Part shown: positions 12,749-23,913 of the stretch, piece after piece
How the letters are laid out: each line of letters opens with the position of its first letter
Numbering within the stretch: position 1 is the first letter of the stretch
Assembly: GCA_023375785.1 (NCBI GenBank)
Contig: SZWC01002409.1
Location: 132,359-183,791, forward strand
Reading direction: 5' to 3'
Origin: Penium margaritaceum
Taxonomy: Eukaryota > Streptophyta > Zygnematophyceae > Desmidiales > Peniaceae
DNA: 51,433 nt
Notes under the pieces: generated by a model
What the model was told of the DNA's origin: nothing
The model's database searches: none
The model's input: the letters and a program-made list of their open reading frames with translations, nothing else
Made by a program: the position numbers and the translations under genes

Positions 12749-14273
12749 CAACATCACCTGGTGCCCCATAACTACGTCATCGCTCTGCTGCCATCTTCCT
12801 TTCATCGCTCTCTCCTGCAATCTTCTGCCACCGCTACCGTTGTCCCGCGCCTCGCCGCTTTGCCAGCAGCTGACATCAGCAGCTCTGCCTCACGAGTTCT
12901 CGGTGCTGAAGAAACGCCTTGTCATCCCAAGGAAGCCATGCACCCATTTCCGCACCCGTGGCCAACTACCGGTGACTTGTCGCCCACATCAGCAACAAGC
13001 AACTCTCGAGTCGCCGTCTGCCGTCAACTACCAAGATGCTTCCTGCTGTCTACCATCCGCTGCCCCTCATCCCATTTGCCTCCTCAAGCATCTCATCCTC
13101 TTTCATCTTGTCTCATCAACTTCATATGCTTCTTCCTTGCTGTCATCCTCCGTCCGCCTGCGTCCATCACCTCGAGCCGCCCTCTTGCATCGCCTCCTCG
13201 CCTCGTCACCAGCTGCAGCCAAAACTACCGCCATCAGGATATTGGATACCACCAGTCTTCCTGCTCCCATTTTCGAGCCAACTGGGGAACAAGCCGTCAC
13301 TCTACTGGCATTAGCGGTCTAGTGCCCTTGCCCGCTGCCTGACCCTCTGTGCCACAACCAACTTCTTCTAGCCTACAGGATATCGGACACCACTAGTCTT
13401 CCTGCTCCCACTTCTGAGGCAACTGGGGAACAAGCTGTCACTCTCCTGAACGCAAGAAGGAGTAGTTGTGACATCTCTACCGCGTCGCCTCATCTTACTC
13501 CGCCTGCACCGCTCCGTATCTCTCATCTTTAGCATCATTATCAAGTCTTCCGCCTTCTCGCTCCAGCCTCCTTAGCTTCATCAGCCGCTCGCTCCTGCCT
13601 CGCCTCGTCATTCCTCGTCATCAGCGTCCTCCGCATCGCCTTTGCATCCATCATGGTCATCAGCATCATCTCCTTGCGCACGTGGTTTTCCCCTTGCGCC
13701 CACTCGTCAATCAATCACTTCCTCCGCGTTCGCATCATTGCCAGCTCGGCACAAGGATCCCCCGGTCGCATCGCCTTTTCCGCGATGACCTACGCCCACG
13801 CCGAAACTTCCTTCAGCGCACGTGGCTCGCCCCTGTGCCCACTCCGCTGTCCTCATCAGCCTTCGATTTATCAGAAATTATCAGCATCTATGAACGGCAC
13901 TTGGATTTGCATGAGCTAGCTGCCCACTTCCGTAGCAGCGTGCACGCACGCCAGTAGCAGCTTTCTCGCGGCTCGTTGGCACTTGCCTTCCCCTTGTCGT
14001 ATCCTACTCCCCTATTGAGAATCGTGCACCTGGTCTTGCCCCTGTGCCCACTCCACCATCAATCGTTCCTCAGCATCTGCATCACCTTCAGCTCGGCACA
14101 AGGATCCGCCCGATCGCATCACCCGCTCTGTGACGACCTACGCCCACGCCAAAAACATCTATTGCGTACGTGGTTCCACCCCTGCGCCATCTATGATCCC
14201 ACCATCAGTACCATCAGCAACAACCTCTGACCTCTACCTACAGCACATCGTCAACACTGCCAACTTCTTTATC
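12749..14273 (+). other. A1 leader: C/T-rich, with two sets of internal repeats
   Basis: 1.5 kb with no recognisable protein. Repeat set 1: a 75-bp segment ('cttcctgctccca' ... 'actggggaacaag') at 13235 and again 141 bp later at 13376. Repeat set 2: units of about 140 bp starting at 'cgcacgtgg' or a variant near 13676, 13816, 14022 and 14162, each with 'cagctcggcacaaggatc' inside or nearby. Both sets recur in the same order in A2, so they are family features and not local noise. Several open frames cross the region because the sense strand is poor in purines; I do not call them genes. Confidence 0.75.
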
Positions 14274-15116
14274 ATGGACAACCTCTCTGCTGCGTGGAAT
14301 AATTCCCCAGCTCTCACATCAGACGCCAGCAACATCCTCGACTGGTCAGACAGCATCATTGCCAATGCACGCAACATCTACATCAACGAGTATGAAGTCG
14401 CCGGTCTACTNCTTGGCAAATATGACCATTTTCACAGCTACCAAAGCCATCCCAAGGAAATCGACGCCACTCTCACTGCCGTCTGGAGTGTACTCAAATC
14501 GCACCTTGCTCCTGTCTATCACTTCATTGACGAGCCACACCACATTGCAACCCACCAGTGGTACTCCATACTACAGTATGCGTGGGTTCGTCGCACCTAC
14601 TACCTTCACACCCTTCATGTGATCATCTTCCCACCTTCACCAGACATACCTCAGCTGTTCTTTCTCCCCGAGGACGAAGAGGGTGATGTGACATCAACCA
14701 ATGTCGACACATGGCAGCAGCTTTTCTACAAAACGTTTGTCCCCTATTACCTCCATCATTTCTCCATTGTGGGATCTCTGATTCAAGGGTCAGTCTACTT
14801 TGGAGAACATTGCAGCCAGACAAACTTCTGTGCCGAGCATGATCGCTTCAACACCGAACTCAGACGAGGGCTTCACACGCTTGTTGACCCCAAAATCCAC
14901 CCCCTTATGGCCCAGCATAACCACAACGTATCCCTCATGTGGCGAGGTCTGATCAACAACTGCGAAGGGACGGTAACTTCAGAACATGACAACAGAAGAA
15001 GTTGGGACTTTACAGCTGCCAACCTGCACTCCCCATGTTGGGTCCTCCTAATTCACTGCCTTGACAGATTCAAAGGGGGTGTCAGGATTGTGACTCTGTC
15101 AAGGCAAGAAAACTGA
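14274..15116 (+). CDS. Family-A gag-like protein (A1 copy)
   Basis: A 280-residue frame from the ATG at 14274 running through the polypurine tract and ending 37 bp inside the 3' LTR. The start was chosen because similarity to the A2 protein begins just after it. Shared features are an N-x-x-D-W motif near the N-terminus, P-V-Y-H-x-I, and W-x-x-[IL] followed by A-W, the layout of copia Gag N-terminal domains of the UBN2 type. No zinc knuckle or protease motif is present. The C-terminal third (F-N-T, L-V-D-P, L-M-W-x-G-L-I) matches the A3 remnant. One undetermined base lies at 14411. Presumed role: capsid protein for packaging its own RNA; this is inference from position and weak motif similarity. 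Confidence 0.6.
   Translation: MDNLSAAWNNSPALTSDASNILDWSDSIIANARNIYINEYEVAGLXLGKYDHFHSYQSHPKEIDATLTAVWSVLKSHLAPVYHFIDEPHHIATHQWYSILQYAWVRRTYYLHTLHVIIFPPSPDIPQLFFLPEDEEGDVTSTNVDTWQQLFYKTFVPYYLHHFSIVGSLIQGSVYFGEHCSQTNFCAEHDRFNTELRRGLHTLVDPKIHPLMAQHNHNVSLMWRGLINNCEGTVTSEHDNRRSWDFTAANLHSPCWVLLIHCLDRFKGGVRIVTLSRQEN
15070..15079 (+). other. A1 polypurine tract
   Basis: 'tcaaaggggg' directly before the 3' LTR; the same tract precedes the A3 LTR (18462-18471) and, shorter, the A2 3' LTR. It is the expected plus-strand primer of LTR elements. Confidence 0.85.
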
Positions 15117-15746
15117 CGGGTTCTCCCTGAGAGCCTTTGAGTCGTCTCCTCTTGGAAATTCCAAGCTATCCTAACACCGGTTTAAGCCCCGGCCTGAATC
15201 GCCTCGCTCCCCATCAAGCACTGACCGTTGACAGCAAACCGATCAACGGCACAATACCGTGTAGTCTACCAATAAGCGGCTCGACGGCACGCACGTCCGG
15301 CTAGTGCACAAGAAGCCATTGCATACACTATTGTCCTCTTCTGTCTTTGATATAAGGAGGATGTTCATTCCCTCCCGGTTCAACCATAACAGTTCTGCTC
15401 AACCCGTTCCCCTTTGGTTCCGCGGCTTCGCCGCCGTGTCTTCGCTCTGCTCGCTCCTTGCATTTCCTTCCTTCGCAAGACTCTCTCAATGCTTCACTCT
15501 GTCACTCTCGTTCCTTCGCTCAACTCCCTCACTCCGCCAACCATCACTCACCTCTCCAGCACTCTCTCTCTCTCTCTCACATCAACCTGTCTACCTCGAC
15601 TACCTCGCGCCTTAGCACCTCTCAGCCTTCGCGACTAACTCCTCGCACCGCTCTTGGTTACGTCACTTTGCTGACGTACTCTTGCTTGCCCTTACGCTTC
15701 TGCCTGCTTCTACTACTGCTGTTCTCTTGCCTGCGTTCTTCTGACA
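15080..15746 (+). repeat. A1 3' LTR (667 bp)
   Basis: Begins TGTCAGGATTGTGACTCTG, ends CTTCTGACA, and aligns with 12072-12730 throughout. It is a few bases longer, partly through a longer 'ctct' run near 15560. The next base resumes the host copia gag frame. Confidence 0.93.
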
Positions 15747-17141
15747 GAGGAGGCCAAGGCCACCAAAGGCAAGAAGTCACTCCTCAACGGCACTCAGGAC
15801 CACTACCTCAAGAAGGCAAACTGGCGATGCCTTGACTCCGGAGCCGAGGAGCACATCCAAGTCGAGAAGATCGGGTTCATCAACTACATCAAGTCCAGCA
15901 AGTCCATGGTGGTCGCGAAGGACAAGGTCGACCCGGCGGCAAGCCAAGGAGACGTGGACGTGGAGGTGCTTGTTGGTGGGAAGCGGGTACAGTGCGCTAT
16001 CAAGAATGTGCAACACGTAACTTGCTTGGCTGACATCCTACGTGTCAGTCGCCTGACAGACAAGGGATACGAGGTGCTCTTCAGGAGAAGGGGGGCAGTC
16101 GTTCGGAAGGACGGTGGCAGCGATCCCGTGGTGGAGGCTAAGCGTGAGGGAGGCCTCTACATCGTGGAGACCAAGGTGATCCTTGCGGCGAAAGATTCAG
16201 CAGACTTGTAGGAACGCACCGTCAACCTGGCCAAAAGAGGGGGAGCTGATCTGGAGCTTTGGCACCGACGACTGGGGCATTCCTCATCCGCAGTTGTGAA
16301 GGAGATGGTGAGGCGCGAGCTGGTACGCAGCCTTGTCATCGACAGTGCGGAAGAGACGACAGATGCAGCAGTGCACAAAAAGTGCGAGCCTTGCATTTTG
16401 GGCAAGGCGCGACACAAACTGTTCAAGGAGAACGAGAATCGCGCCTCGGACCTGCTCGAGGTCGTGCACAGCGACGTGTGCGGACCATTCAAGATGGCGT
16501 CAAAGAGCGGCGCGCGTTACTTCATCACCTTCAGTGACGTCTACGGCAGAAAACTCTTCGTGTACTTCATGAAGCAGAAAGGCGAGGTCGTGGACCGGCT
16601 GAAGGAGTATGTTGCCGCGGTGGAGTGGCAGACCGGCTGGAAGGTCAGAGTGCTACGCAACGACAACGGCAGAGAGTATGTGCGCTGTAGCGGGTGGATG
16701 AAGCAGTAGGGCATAAAATGGCAACAAACTACGCCATATTGGCCTCAGTCAAATGGCATGGCAGAGCGGGCGAACCAGACGCTGCTGAACATGGTATGGA
16801 CCATGTTGGTGGGTGCGGAATTGCCGTGAAGCTTCTGGACGGAAGCTGTGCGTACGGCAAGCTACACCATCAACCTCACTCCTACAGCGGTGCTGAAGGG
16901 GGAGAGCGGCTGGAAGACGCCGCAGGAGGTTTGGAGCGTGCTCAGGCCAAGTGTGGTACACCTGAAATTGTTCGGGTGCAAGGCGCACGCGATGGTGCAG
17001 GCTTCGCAGAGGCGCGACAGCAAGCTGGAGCCGCGAGCAAATTCGTATCTCTTCATTGGCTATGAGAACGCGCATAAGGCATACAGGCTCTACGACATGC
17101 ACAAAAGGGGAGATAGTCCGCAGCCGAGACGTCGATGGGGA
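15747..17141 (+). pseudogene. Copia B1 gag end, protease and integrase, decayed
   Basis: One reading frame from 15747 gives the Gag C-terminus, a protease D-S-G-A motif (near 15836), the pre-integrase H/C zinc region (W-H-R-R-L-G-H, C-E-P-C) and the integrase core. Catalytic residues are D at 16473, D at 16662 (N-D-N-G) and E at 16764 (M-A-E-R-A-N), all present. Stops break the frame at 16209 (TAG), 16707 (TAG) and 16827 (TGA), and a frameshift occurs near 17108 ('aaaaggggag'). Similarity to B2 ends at 17141, before reverse transcriptase. The first stop lies at the same aligned codon as a stop in B2. On the left the frame continues from 12071 across the nested A1. Confidence 0.92.
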
Positions 17142-17637
17142 TTGATGTGGGTCGAAACCTGTTCGCGGACCTCCAGTCAGATTTTCGACTAAGTCACCGA
17201 GTAATAAACTGTACTACTGAGTTTCGGACTCCGAGCCAGGATTTTGGCTAAGTCCCTCAGTAACAAACTGCACTCCTGAAATCCAGCGGATCATCCACCG
17301 GACGCCTCGGCAGACCTTCTGGAGCAAAATCCCCAGATGGCATTTTGTTACTCGTTGCGGTCGATGATTCGCCGGAAGTCAAACCGCGGCCGGCTCCCAG
17401 AACCGCTGCCCACACCCAACTTTGGAAGCCCATATCTCCCTCGTTACTGGTCCGATTCCAGTGAAACAAATTTCACCGGATTCAGCGACTCGTCAACTTT
17501 TAGGGGCAATCCTCCATTTTAGGATTCGTGCAATCATGGAGTCGCCAGATCCGTCAACGAGGAATTTCCTCTCTCTGGCGGCTCGTCGGCGCCTTCCGGT
17601 ACCGCACTTGGGCATGCAGAGGGGCAAACATACAATA
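17142..17637 (-). repeat. Family-B 3' LTR, truncated, inverted
   Basis: Read on the minus strand, it starts at 17637 with TATTGTATGTTTGCCCC (TG changed to TA), right after a purine tract, and matches the LTR scrap at 8751. It shares short patches with the B2 LTR (for example 'ccaaagttgggtg'), so it is a related but distinct subfamily. Its far end meets the plus-strand copia B1 fragment at about 17141 with no intact terminus or primer site, so it is truncated there. Confidence 0.8.
17161..17279 (-). repeat. 60-bp tandem duplication inside the inverted LTR
   Basis: 17161-17220 and 17221-17279 are similar units: 'cagattttcgactaagtc' ... 'actgtactactga' against 'caggattttggctaagtc' ... 'actgcactcctga'. 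Tandem repeats in U3 can act as enhancer-like elements; here this is only a structural note. Confidence 0.8.
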
Positions 17638-17646
17638 TTCTCCCCT
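17638..17646 (-). other. Polypurine tract of the inverted family-B element
   Basis: AGGGGAGAA on the minus strand, directly before the LTR start and after the RNase H stop. Order and polarity (RNase H, tract, LTR) fit a copia 3' end. Confidence 0.75.
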
Positions 17647-17679
17647 TGCACCTGCCATGCCTGCTGCTCCTGCCTGCTC

Positions 17680-18027
17680 TCACTCATCTTCCATTGCGCC
17701 CTCCAGCCCATCATAGCTGGTCATCCCAATTTTGGCCACGCTCAATGCGTGCCGGTCCACGGGTTGCGCTTTGGTCAAGCAATCCGCAAGCATTTTGTGC
17801 GTGCTGCAGTGTTGCGGCACCACCTGCCCCTTTTCAACCATGTCGCGTATGTAATGATAACGTACGTCAATGTGCTTTGTCCTCCTTTGTTGCGTCGGGT
17901 TGTTGGTCAGCGAGATTGAGCCGGTGTTGTCCTCTTGCACCACCGTAGGCTCCTGCTGCGGCACGCCCAGCTCCCCCAGCAACCTACGGAGTCACACCGC
18001 CTCCTTGACCGCCTCGGCCAGCGCGAT
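17680..18027 (-). pseudogene. Copia RNase H C-terminal fragment, inverted
   Basis: On the minus strand the frame gives the end of a copia RNase H: E-A-V, stop, L-R-R-L-L, E-D-N-T-G, N-N-P, R-T-K-H-I-D-V-R-Y-H, I-R-D and A-D-C-L-T-K, ending at 17680. The in-frame TGA at 17992-17994 sits where this family normally has tryptophan (V-W-L-R). The upstream part of the domain is missing because satellite begins at 18028. It points toward the B1 integrase fragment, the opposite of the normal order, so the locus is rearranged or two elements are joined. Confidence 0.9.
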
Positions 18028-18180
18028 TGGACACTCTGACCGTGGCGGACTCTTGTTATGGTCAATATAAGTAAAAGTCACTTGGATACACTTGTGGTCA
18101 TGGTTAGTGGCTCATGCCCACTTAGTCAAGGCATTGCGCACAATAGCCACACCGAGCCACAAGTATTCTACCTTGTTTAT
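18028..18180 (-). repeat. Satellite fragment (reverse orientation)
   Basis: About four fifths of one monomer, from 'gattggacactctgaccg' to 'ctaccttgtttat', lying between the inverted RNase H and A3. It is the first satellite in the reverse orientation that holds for the rest of the window. Confidence 0.93.
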
Positions 18181-18471
18181 CTCTTCCACTTTTCCATTAT
18201 GAGGTCTCTTCTGGAGAGACCACTATGGAATAGTCCCAACGACGACGACAGTCCCAACGACTTTCAAGCTCAACTTGAGCTGTTCAACACATAACTAAGA
18301 CTCGGTCTTCGTACACTTGTCGACCCTGTCCTACACTTTCTCCTGGCCAAGCATGATCACAACAACTTACACCTCATGTGGAACGGCCTTATTACCCACT
18401 GTGGAGGGTCGGTCACGTGCGACTCAGTGGGAAACTGGAGAGATTTTCTGCCTTGACAGATTCAAGGGGGG
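18181..18471 (+). pseudogene. A3 gag-like remnant and polypurine tract
   Basis: The C-terminal third of the family-A gag-like protein: F-H-F-S-I, then F-N-T, L-V-D-P, L-M-W-N-G-L-I in the same order as A1. A TAA at 18292 replaces the glutamate codon seen in A1, and a stop follows before the purine tract 'ttcaaggggggtg'. The 5' LTR, primer site, leader and the N-terminal part are missing; the break at 18180/18181 is directly in satellite. Confidence 0.82.
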
Positions 18472-19129
18472 TGTGAGAATGATGTTTCTTTCAAGGTAGG
18501 AAACCCAACGGGTTCAGCTCCTCGGAGTTTTCTGGCTTCTCCTCTCTCAAAAATGCCAAGCACTCTCAATAACGGCTAAAGCCTCGGCATGAACCACCTC
18601 GGTCCCATCATACACGAACCATTGACGGTGAGAACCAACCAACGGCACGATACCGAGTAATCCCCTAATAAGCGACCCAACTGCAAGCACGTCTGGCTAG
18701 TGCACAAGAAGCCGTTTCTTTCCATTTTGTCTTGTTCTGTCTCTTATAAGGTGGATGTTCATTCCCTCCTAGTTTAACCAGAAGAGTTCTGCACATCCTG
18801 TTCCCTTTTGGTTCCGCAGTATCACCGACGTGTTCTCGCTCTGCTCGTCCCGTGTCTCCGCTCACTCCGCCTACCATCTTTCGATTCGCTTCGTCACTCA
18901 TGACCTTTCGCTCACCTCTGGTGCATCACCCGCTTTGCTCCCCTGCTCACTCACTGTCCTCTGTCTACCTCAGAGCTCCGAGTCTCACCCCTGTTGAGGC
19001 CTTGTGAATAACTTCTTAGGACCGCTCTTGTCTTTTTGCCTTCCTCATTCTGCTGGCTCACTCCTGTATGATTCAGTGCTTCTGCCTGCTTCTGCTACTG
19101 CCGTCCACTCTCACTACAATCTTCCGACA
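18472..19129 (+). repeat. A3 3' LTR (658 bp)
   Basis: Begins TGTGAGAATGATG and ends CTTCCGACA, aligning with the A1 LTRs but more diverged. It keeps 'cctaataagcg', 'gcacgtctggctagtg', a TATAAGG box at 18745 and 'gatgttcattccctcc'. Satellite resumes at 19130. Confidence 0.88.
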
Positions 19130-22100
19130 AAAGTAACTTGGTAAACTTTGTGATCATGGTCAGTGGCACATGCCAACTTTGTCAAGGCATTGCGCACAAT
19201 AGCCACACCGAGCCACCAGTATTCTACCTTGTTTGTACCTTCAAGATCATGCCTAGTACATCTGCACTTTGATTGGACACTCTGACTGTGGGTGACGCGT
19301 GTTATGGTTTATAGCCATTTCAGGTACTTGGTAAACAGTGTGGTCATGGTCAGTGGCACATGCCAACTTTGTCAAGGCATTGCGCACAATCGCCGTGCCA
19401 AGCCACCAGTTTTTTACCTTCTTTGTACCTGCAAAGTCATGCATATGAGATGTGCACTGTGATTGGGCACTCAGAATGTGGCTAACTCGTGTTACGATTC
19501 GTAGAAGTTAAAGTCACTTGGTAAACTTTGTGGTCATGGTCTGTGGCACGTGCCAACGTTTTCAAGGCATTGCGCGCAATAGCCGTGCCAAGCCACCGGT
19601 TGTTTACCTTGTGTATGCCTGCAAGGTCATGCATATTAGATGTGCACTGTGATTGGGCACTCTGACCGTGGCTGACTTGTGTTATGATTCGTAGAAGTTA
19701 AGGTCACTTGGTAAGCTTTGTGGTCCTGGTCAGTGGCACATACCAACTTTGTCAAGTCTTTGCACACAATAGCCACACCGAGACACAGGAATTGTACCTT
19801 GTTTGTGCCTACAAGATCATGCCTAGTACATCTGCACTTTGATTGGACACTCTGACCGTGGCTGACTCGTGTTATGATCAATAGAAGTAAAAGTCACTTG
19901 CATACATTTGTGGTCATGGTCAGTGGCACATGCCAACTTTGTCAAGGCATTGCGCACAATAGCCAAACCGAGCCACCAGTATTCTGCCTTGTTTGTACCT
20001 GTAAGATCATGCCTAGTACATCTGAACTGTGATTGGACACTCTGACCGTGGCTGACCCGTGTTATGAGTCATAGCCGTTTAAGGTACTTGGTAAACTTTG
20101 TGGTCATGGTCAGTGGCACATGGCAACTTTGTGAAGGCATTGCGTACAATAGCCATGCCAAGCCACCAGTTTTTTACCTTGTTTATACCTCCAAGGTCAT
20201 GCATATTAGATGTGCACTGTGATTGGGCACTCTGACCGTGGTTGACTCGTGTTACAATTCGTAAAAGTAAAAATCACCTGGTAAACGTTGTGGTTATGGT
20301 CAGTGGCACATGCCAACATTGTCAAGGCATTGCGCATAATAGCCATTCCGAGCCACCAGTATTCTACTTGTTTGAACCTTCAAGATCATGCCTAGTACAT
20401 CTGCACCGTGATTGGACACTCTGACCGTGGCTGACTCGTGTTATGATCAACAGATGAAAAAGTCACTTGGATACATTTGTGGTCGTGGTCCGTGGCACAT
20501 GCCAGCTTTGTCAAGGCATTGTGCACAATAGCCACACCGAGCCACCAGTATTCTACATTGTTTATACCTGTAAGGTCATGCCCAGTATATCTGCACTGTG
20601 ATTTGACTCTCTGCCCATGGCTGACTCGTGTTATGATACATAGCCATTTGAGGTTCTTGGTAAACTCTGTGGTCATGGTCAGTGGCACATGCCAACTTTG
20701 TCAAGGCATTGCGCACAATAGCCGTGCCAAGCCACCAGTTTTTTTACCGTGTTTAAACCTGCAAGGTCATGTTTAGTACATATGAACTTTGACTGCGCAC
20801 TCTGACAGTGGCTGACTCGTGTTACGATTTGTAGAAGTTTAAGTCACTTGGTGAACTTTGTGGTCATGGTCAGTGGCACATGCCAACTTTGTCAAGGCAT
20901 TGCGCACAATAGCCACACCGAGCCACCAGTAGTCTACCTTGTTTGCACGTCCAAGATCATGCCTACTATATTTGCATTGTGATTGGACACTCTGACCGTG
21001 GCTGACTCGTGTTATGATCAATAGAAGTAAAAGTAACTTGGATACATTTGTGGTCATGGTTAATGGCACATGCCAACGTTGTCAAGGCCTTGCACATAAT
21101 AGCCACACCGAGCCACCAGTATTGTACCTTGTTTATACCTGTAAGGACATGCCCAGTACATCTGCACTTTGATTGGACACTTTGACTGTGGCTGACTCGT
21201 GTTATGATTCATAGACGTTTAAGGTGCTTGGTAAACTTTGTGGTCATGGTCAGTGGTAAATGCCAACTTTGTCAAGGCATTGCGCACAATAGCCGTGCCA
21301 AGCCATCAGTTTTTTACCTTGTTTATACCTGCAAAGTCATGCCTAGTACATCTGAACTGTTATTAGGCACTCTGACTGTGGCTGACTCGTGTTGCGACTT
21401 ATAGAAGTTTAAGTCACTTGGTAAACTTTGTGGTCATGGTCAGTGGCACATGCCAACTCTGTCAAGGCATTGGGCACAACAGCCGTGCCAAGCCACCAAT
21501 TGTTTACCTTCTTTATACCTGCAAGGTCATGCACATTAGATGTGCACTGTGTTTGGGCACTCTGACCGTGGTTGACTTGTGTTACGATTGGTAGAAGTTA
21601 AAATCACTTGGTAATCCTTGTGGTCATGGTCAGTGGCACATGCCAACATTATCAAGGAATTGCACACAATAGCCATTCCGAGCCACCAGTATTCTCACTT
21701 GTTTGAACCTGCAAGATCATGCCTAGTACATCAGCACTGTGACTGGACACTCTGACCGTTGTTGATTCATGTTATGATCAATAGACTTAAAAGTCACTTG
21801 GATACATTTGTGGTCATGGTCAGTGGTACATGCCAAATTTGTCGAGGCATTGCGCACAATAACCACACCGAGCCACCAGTATTCTACCTTGTTTATACCT
21901 GTAAGGTCATGCCCAGTATATCTGCACTGTGAATGGACACTCTGCCTGTGGCTGACTCGTGTTACGATATGTAGAACTTGAAGTCACTTGGTTAAGTTTG
22001 TGGTCATGGTCAGTGGCACATGCCATTTTTGTCAAGGCATTGCCCACAATAGCCACACCGAGCCTCCAGTATTTTACCTTGTTTTTACATGCAAGATCAT

Positions 22101-23342
22101 GCCTACTATATCTGCACTGTGATTGGACACTCTGACCGTGGCTGACTCGTGTTATGATCAAACTAAGTAAACGTCACTTGGATACACTTGTGGTCATGAT
22201 CAGTGGCACATGCCAACTTCTCAAGGCATTGCACACAATCGCCACACCGAGCCACCAGTATTCTACCTTGTTTATACCTCTAAGGTCATGCCAAGTATAT
22301 CTGCACTGAGATTGGACACTCTGACCATAGCTGACTCGTGTAATGATTCATATCCGCTTAAGGTACTTGGTAAACCTTGTGGTCATGGCAGTGGCACATG
22401 CCAACTTTGTCTAGGCATTGCGCACAATAGCCATGCCAAGCCACTGGTTTTGTACTGTGTTTATACCTGTAAGGTCATGCATATTATATCTGCATTGTGA
22501 TTGGGCACTCTGACCGTGGCTGACTCATGTTACGATTCATAGAAGTTAAAGTCACTTGGTAAACTTTGTGGTCATGGTCAACGGCACATGCCAACTTTGT
22601 CAAGATATTGCGCACAATAGCCACACCGAGCCACTAGTATTCTACCTTTTTAAACCTGCAAGTTCATGCCTAGTATACCTACAGTGTGATTGAACACTCT
22701 AACTGTGGCTGACTCGTGTTATGATCAATAGAAGTAAAAGTCACTTGCATACATTTGTGGTCATGGTCAGTGACACATGCAAACTTTGTCAAGGCATTGC
22801 GCACAACACCCAATCCGAGCCACCAGTATTCTACCTTGTTTGCACCTGCACAATCATGCCTAGTACATCTACACTGTGATTGGACACTCTGACCGTGGCT
22901 GACTCATGTTATGATCGATAGAAGTAAAAGTCACTTGCATACATTTGTGGTCATGGTTAGTGACACATGCCAACTTTGTTAAGGCATAGCGCAAAATAGC
23001 CACACCGAGCCATCAGTATTCTACCTTGGTTGTACCCACAAGATCATGCCTAATACATGTGCCCTGTGATTGGACACTTTGACCGTGGTTGACTCGTGTT
23101 ATGATCAATAGAAGTACAAGTCACTTGGATATATTTGTGGTCATGGTCTGTGGTACATGCCATTTTTGTCAAGGAATTACGCACAATAGCCACACCAAGC
23201 CACCTGTATTCTACCGTCATTATACCTGCAAGGTCACGCATAATAGATGTGCACTTTGATTGGGTACTCTGACTGCGGCTGACTCGTGTTATGATTTGTA
23301 GAAGTCAAAGTCACTTGGTAAACTTTGTCGTCATGGTCAGTT
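19130..23342 (-). repeat. 190-bp satellite array, block 2 (reverse orientation)
   Basis: About 22 monomers. Three subtypes follow one another here in a repeating order, told apart by the spacer after the core: 'gatcaatagaagtaaaagtc' with 'acttggatacatt'; 'attcatagccgtttaaggta' with 'acttggtaaac'; and 'attcgtagaagttaaagtc' with 'acttggtaaac'. This gives an underlying trimeric period of about 570 bp. Confidence 0.95.
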
Positions 23343-23913
23343 TGTCAAAAAATGTGACTCCGACAAGGTACATCCCACCCCCCGGATACTCCGAGTGCTC
23401 AATAATGGTTCAACTCCAGTCAGAACCACCTCGGTCATCATTCACTGGCCGTTAACGGTCCTTGACCGACCAACGGCCCTCCTACCGAGACATCCCCTAA
23501 TAAGCGGAATCACCGCAAGCACGTCCGGCTAATGCAGAAGAAGCCGTTATCTATGTTTNTGTATTCTACCGTCATTATACCTGCAAGGTCACGCATAATA
23601 GATGTGCACTTTGATTGGGTACTCTGACCGCGGCTGACTCGTGTTATGATTTGTAGAAGTCAAAGTCACTTGGTAAACTTTGTCGTCATGGTCAGTTTGT
23701 CAAAAAATGTGACTCCGACAAGGTACATCCCACCCCCCGGATACTCCGAGTGCTCAATAATGGTTCAACTCCAGTCAGAACCACCTCGGTCATCATTCAC
23801 TGGCCGTTAACGGTCCTTGACCGACCAACGGCCCTCCTACCGAGACATCCCCTAATAAGCGGAATCACCGCAAGCACGTCCGGCTAATGCACAAGAAGCC
23901 GTTATCTATGTTT
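23205..23913. other. Unmerged assembly overlap at single N (23559)
   Basis: The 354 bp left of the N (23205-23558: satellite end plus the first 216 bp of the A2 LTR) recur immediately right of it (23560-23913), with at most a few differences. The real 5' LTR of A2 therefore starts once, and I use 23698. Confidence 0.85.

Larger units (their letters stand above)
12072..15746 (+). mobile_element. Element A1: complete non-autonomous LTR retrotransposon nested in copia B1
   Basis: Structure: 5' LTR 12072-12730, primer site at 12731, long C/T-rich leader with internal repeats, one gag-like frame (14274-15116), polypurine tract ending at 15079, 3' LTR 15080-15746. LTRs start TGTCAG and end TGACA. 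There is no protease, integrase or reverse transcriptase in the 2349-bp interior, so it must depend on another element's enzymes; this matches the non-autonomous class with terminal repeats plus gag only (TR-GAG). The two LTRs differ at roughly one base in ten by eye, implying an old insertion. Flanks 'gatga' (left) and 'gagga' (right) are a 5-bp target duplication with one change. Confidence 0.92.

Noticed and set aside
12614..13342. A 242-codon frame and several overlapping frames at the start of the A1 interior
   Set aside because: It starts inside the LTR, crosses the primer site, is low-complexity Ser/Pro/Leu, and has no match in the corresponding frame of A2.
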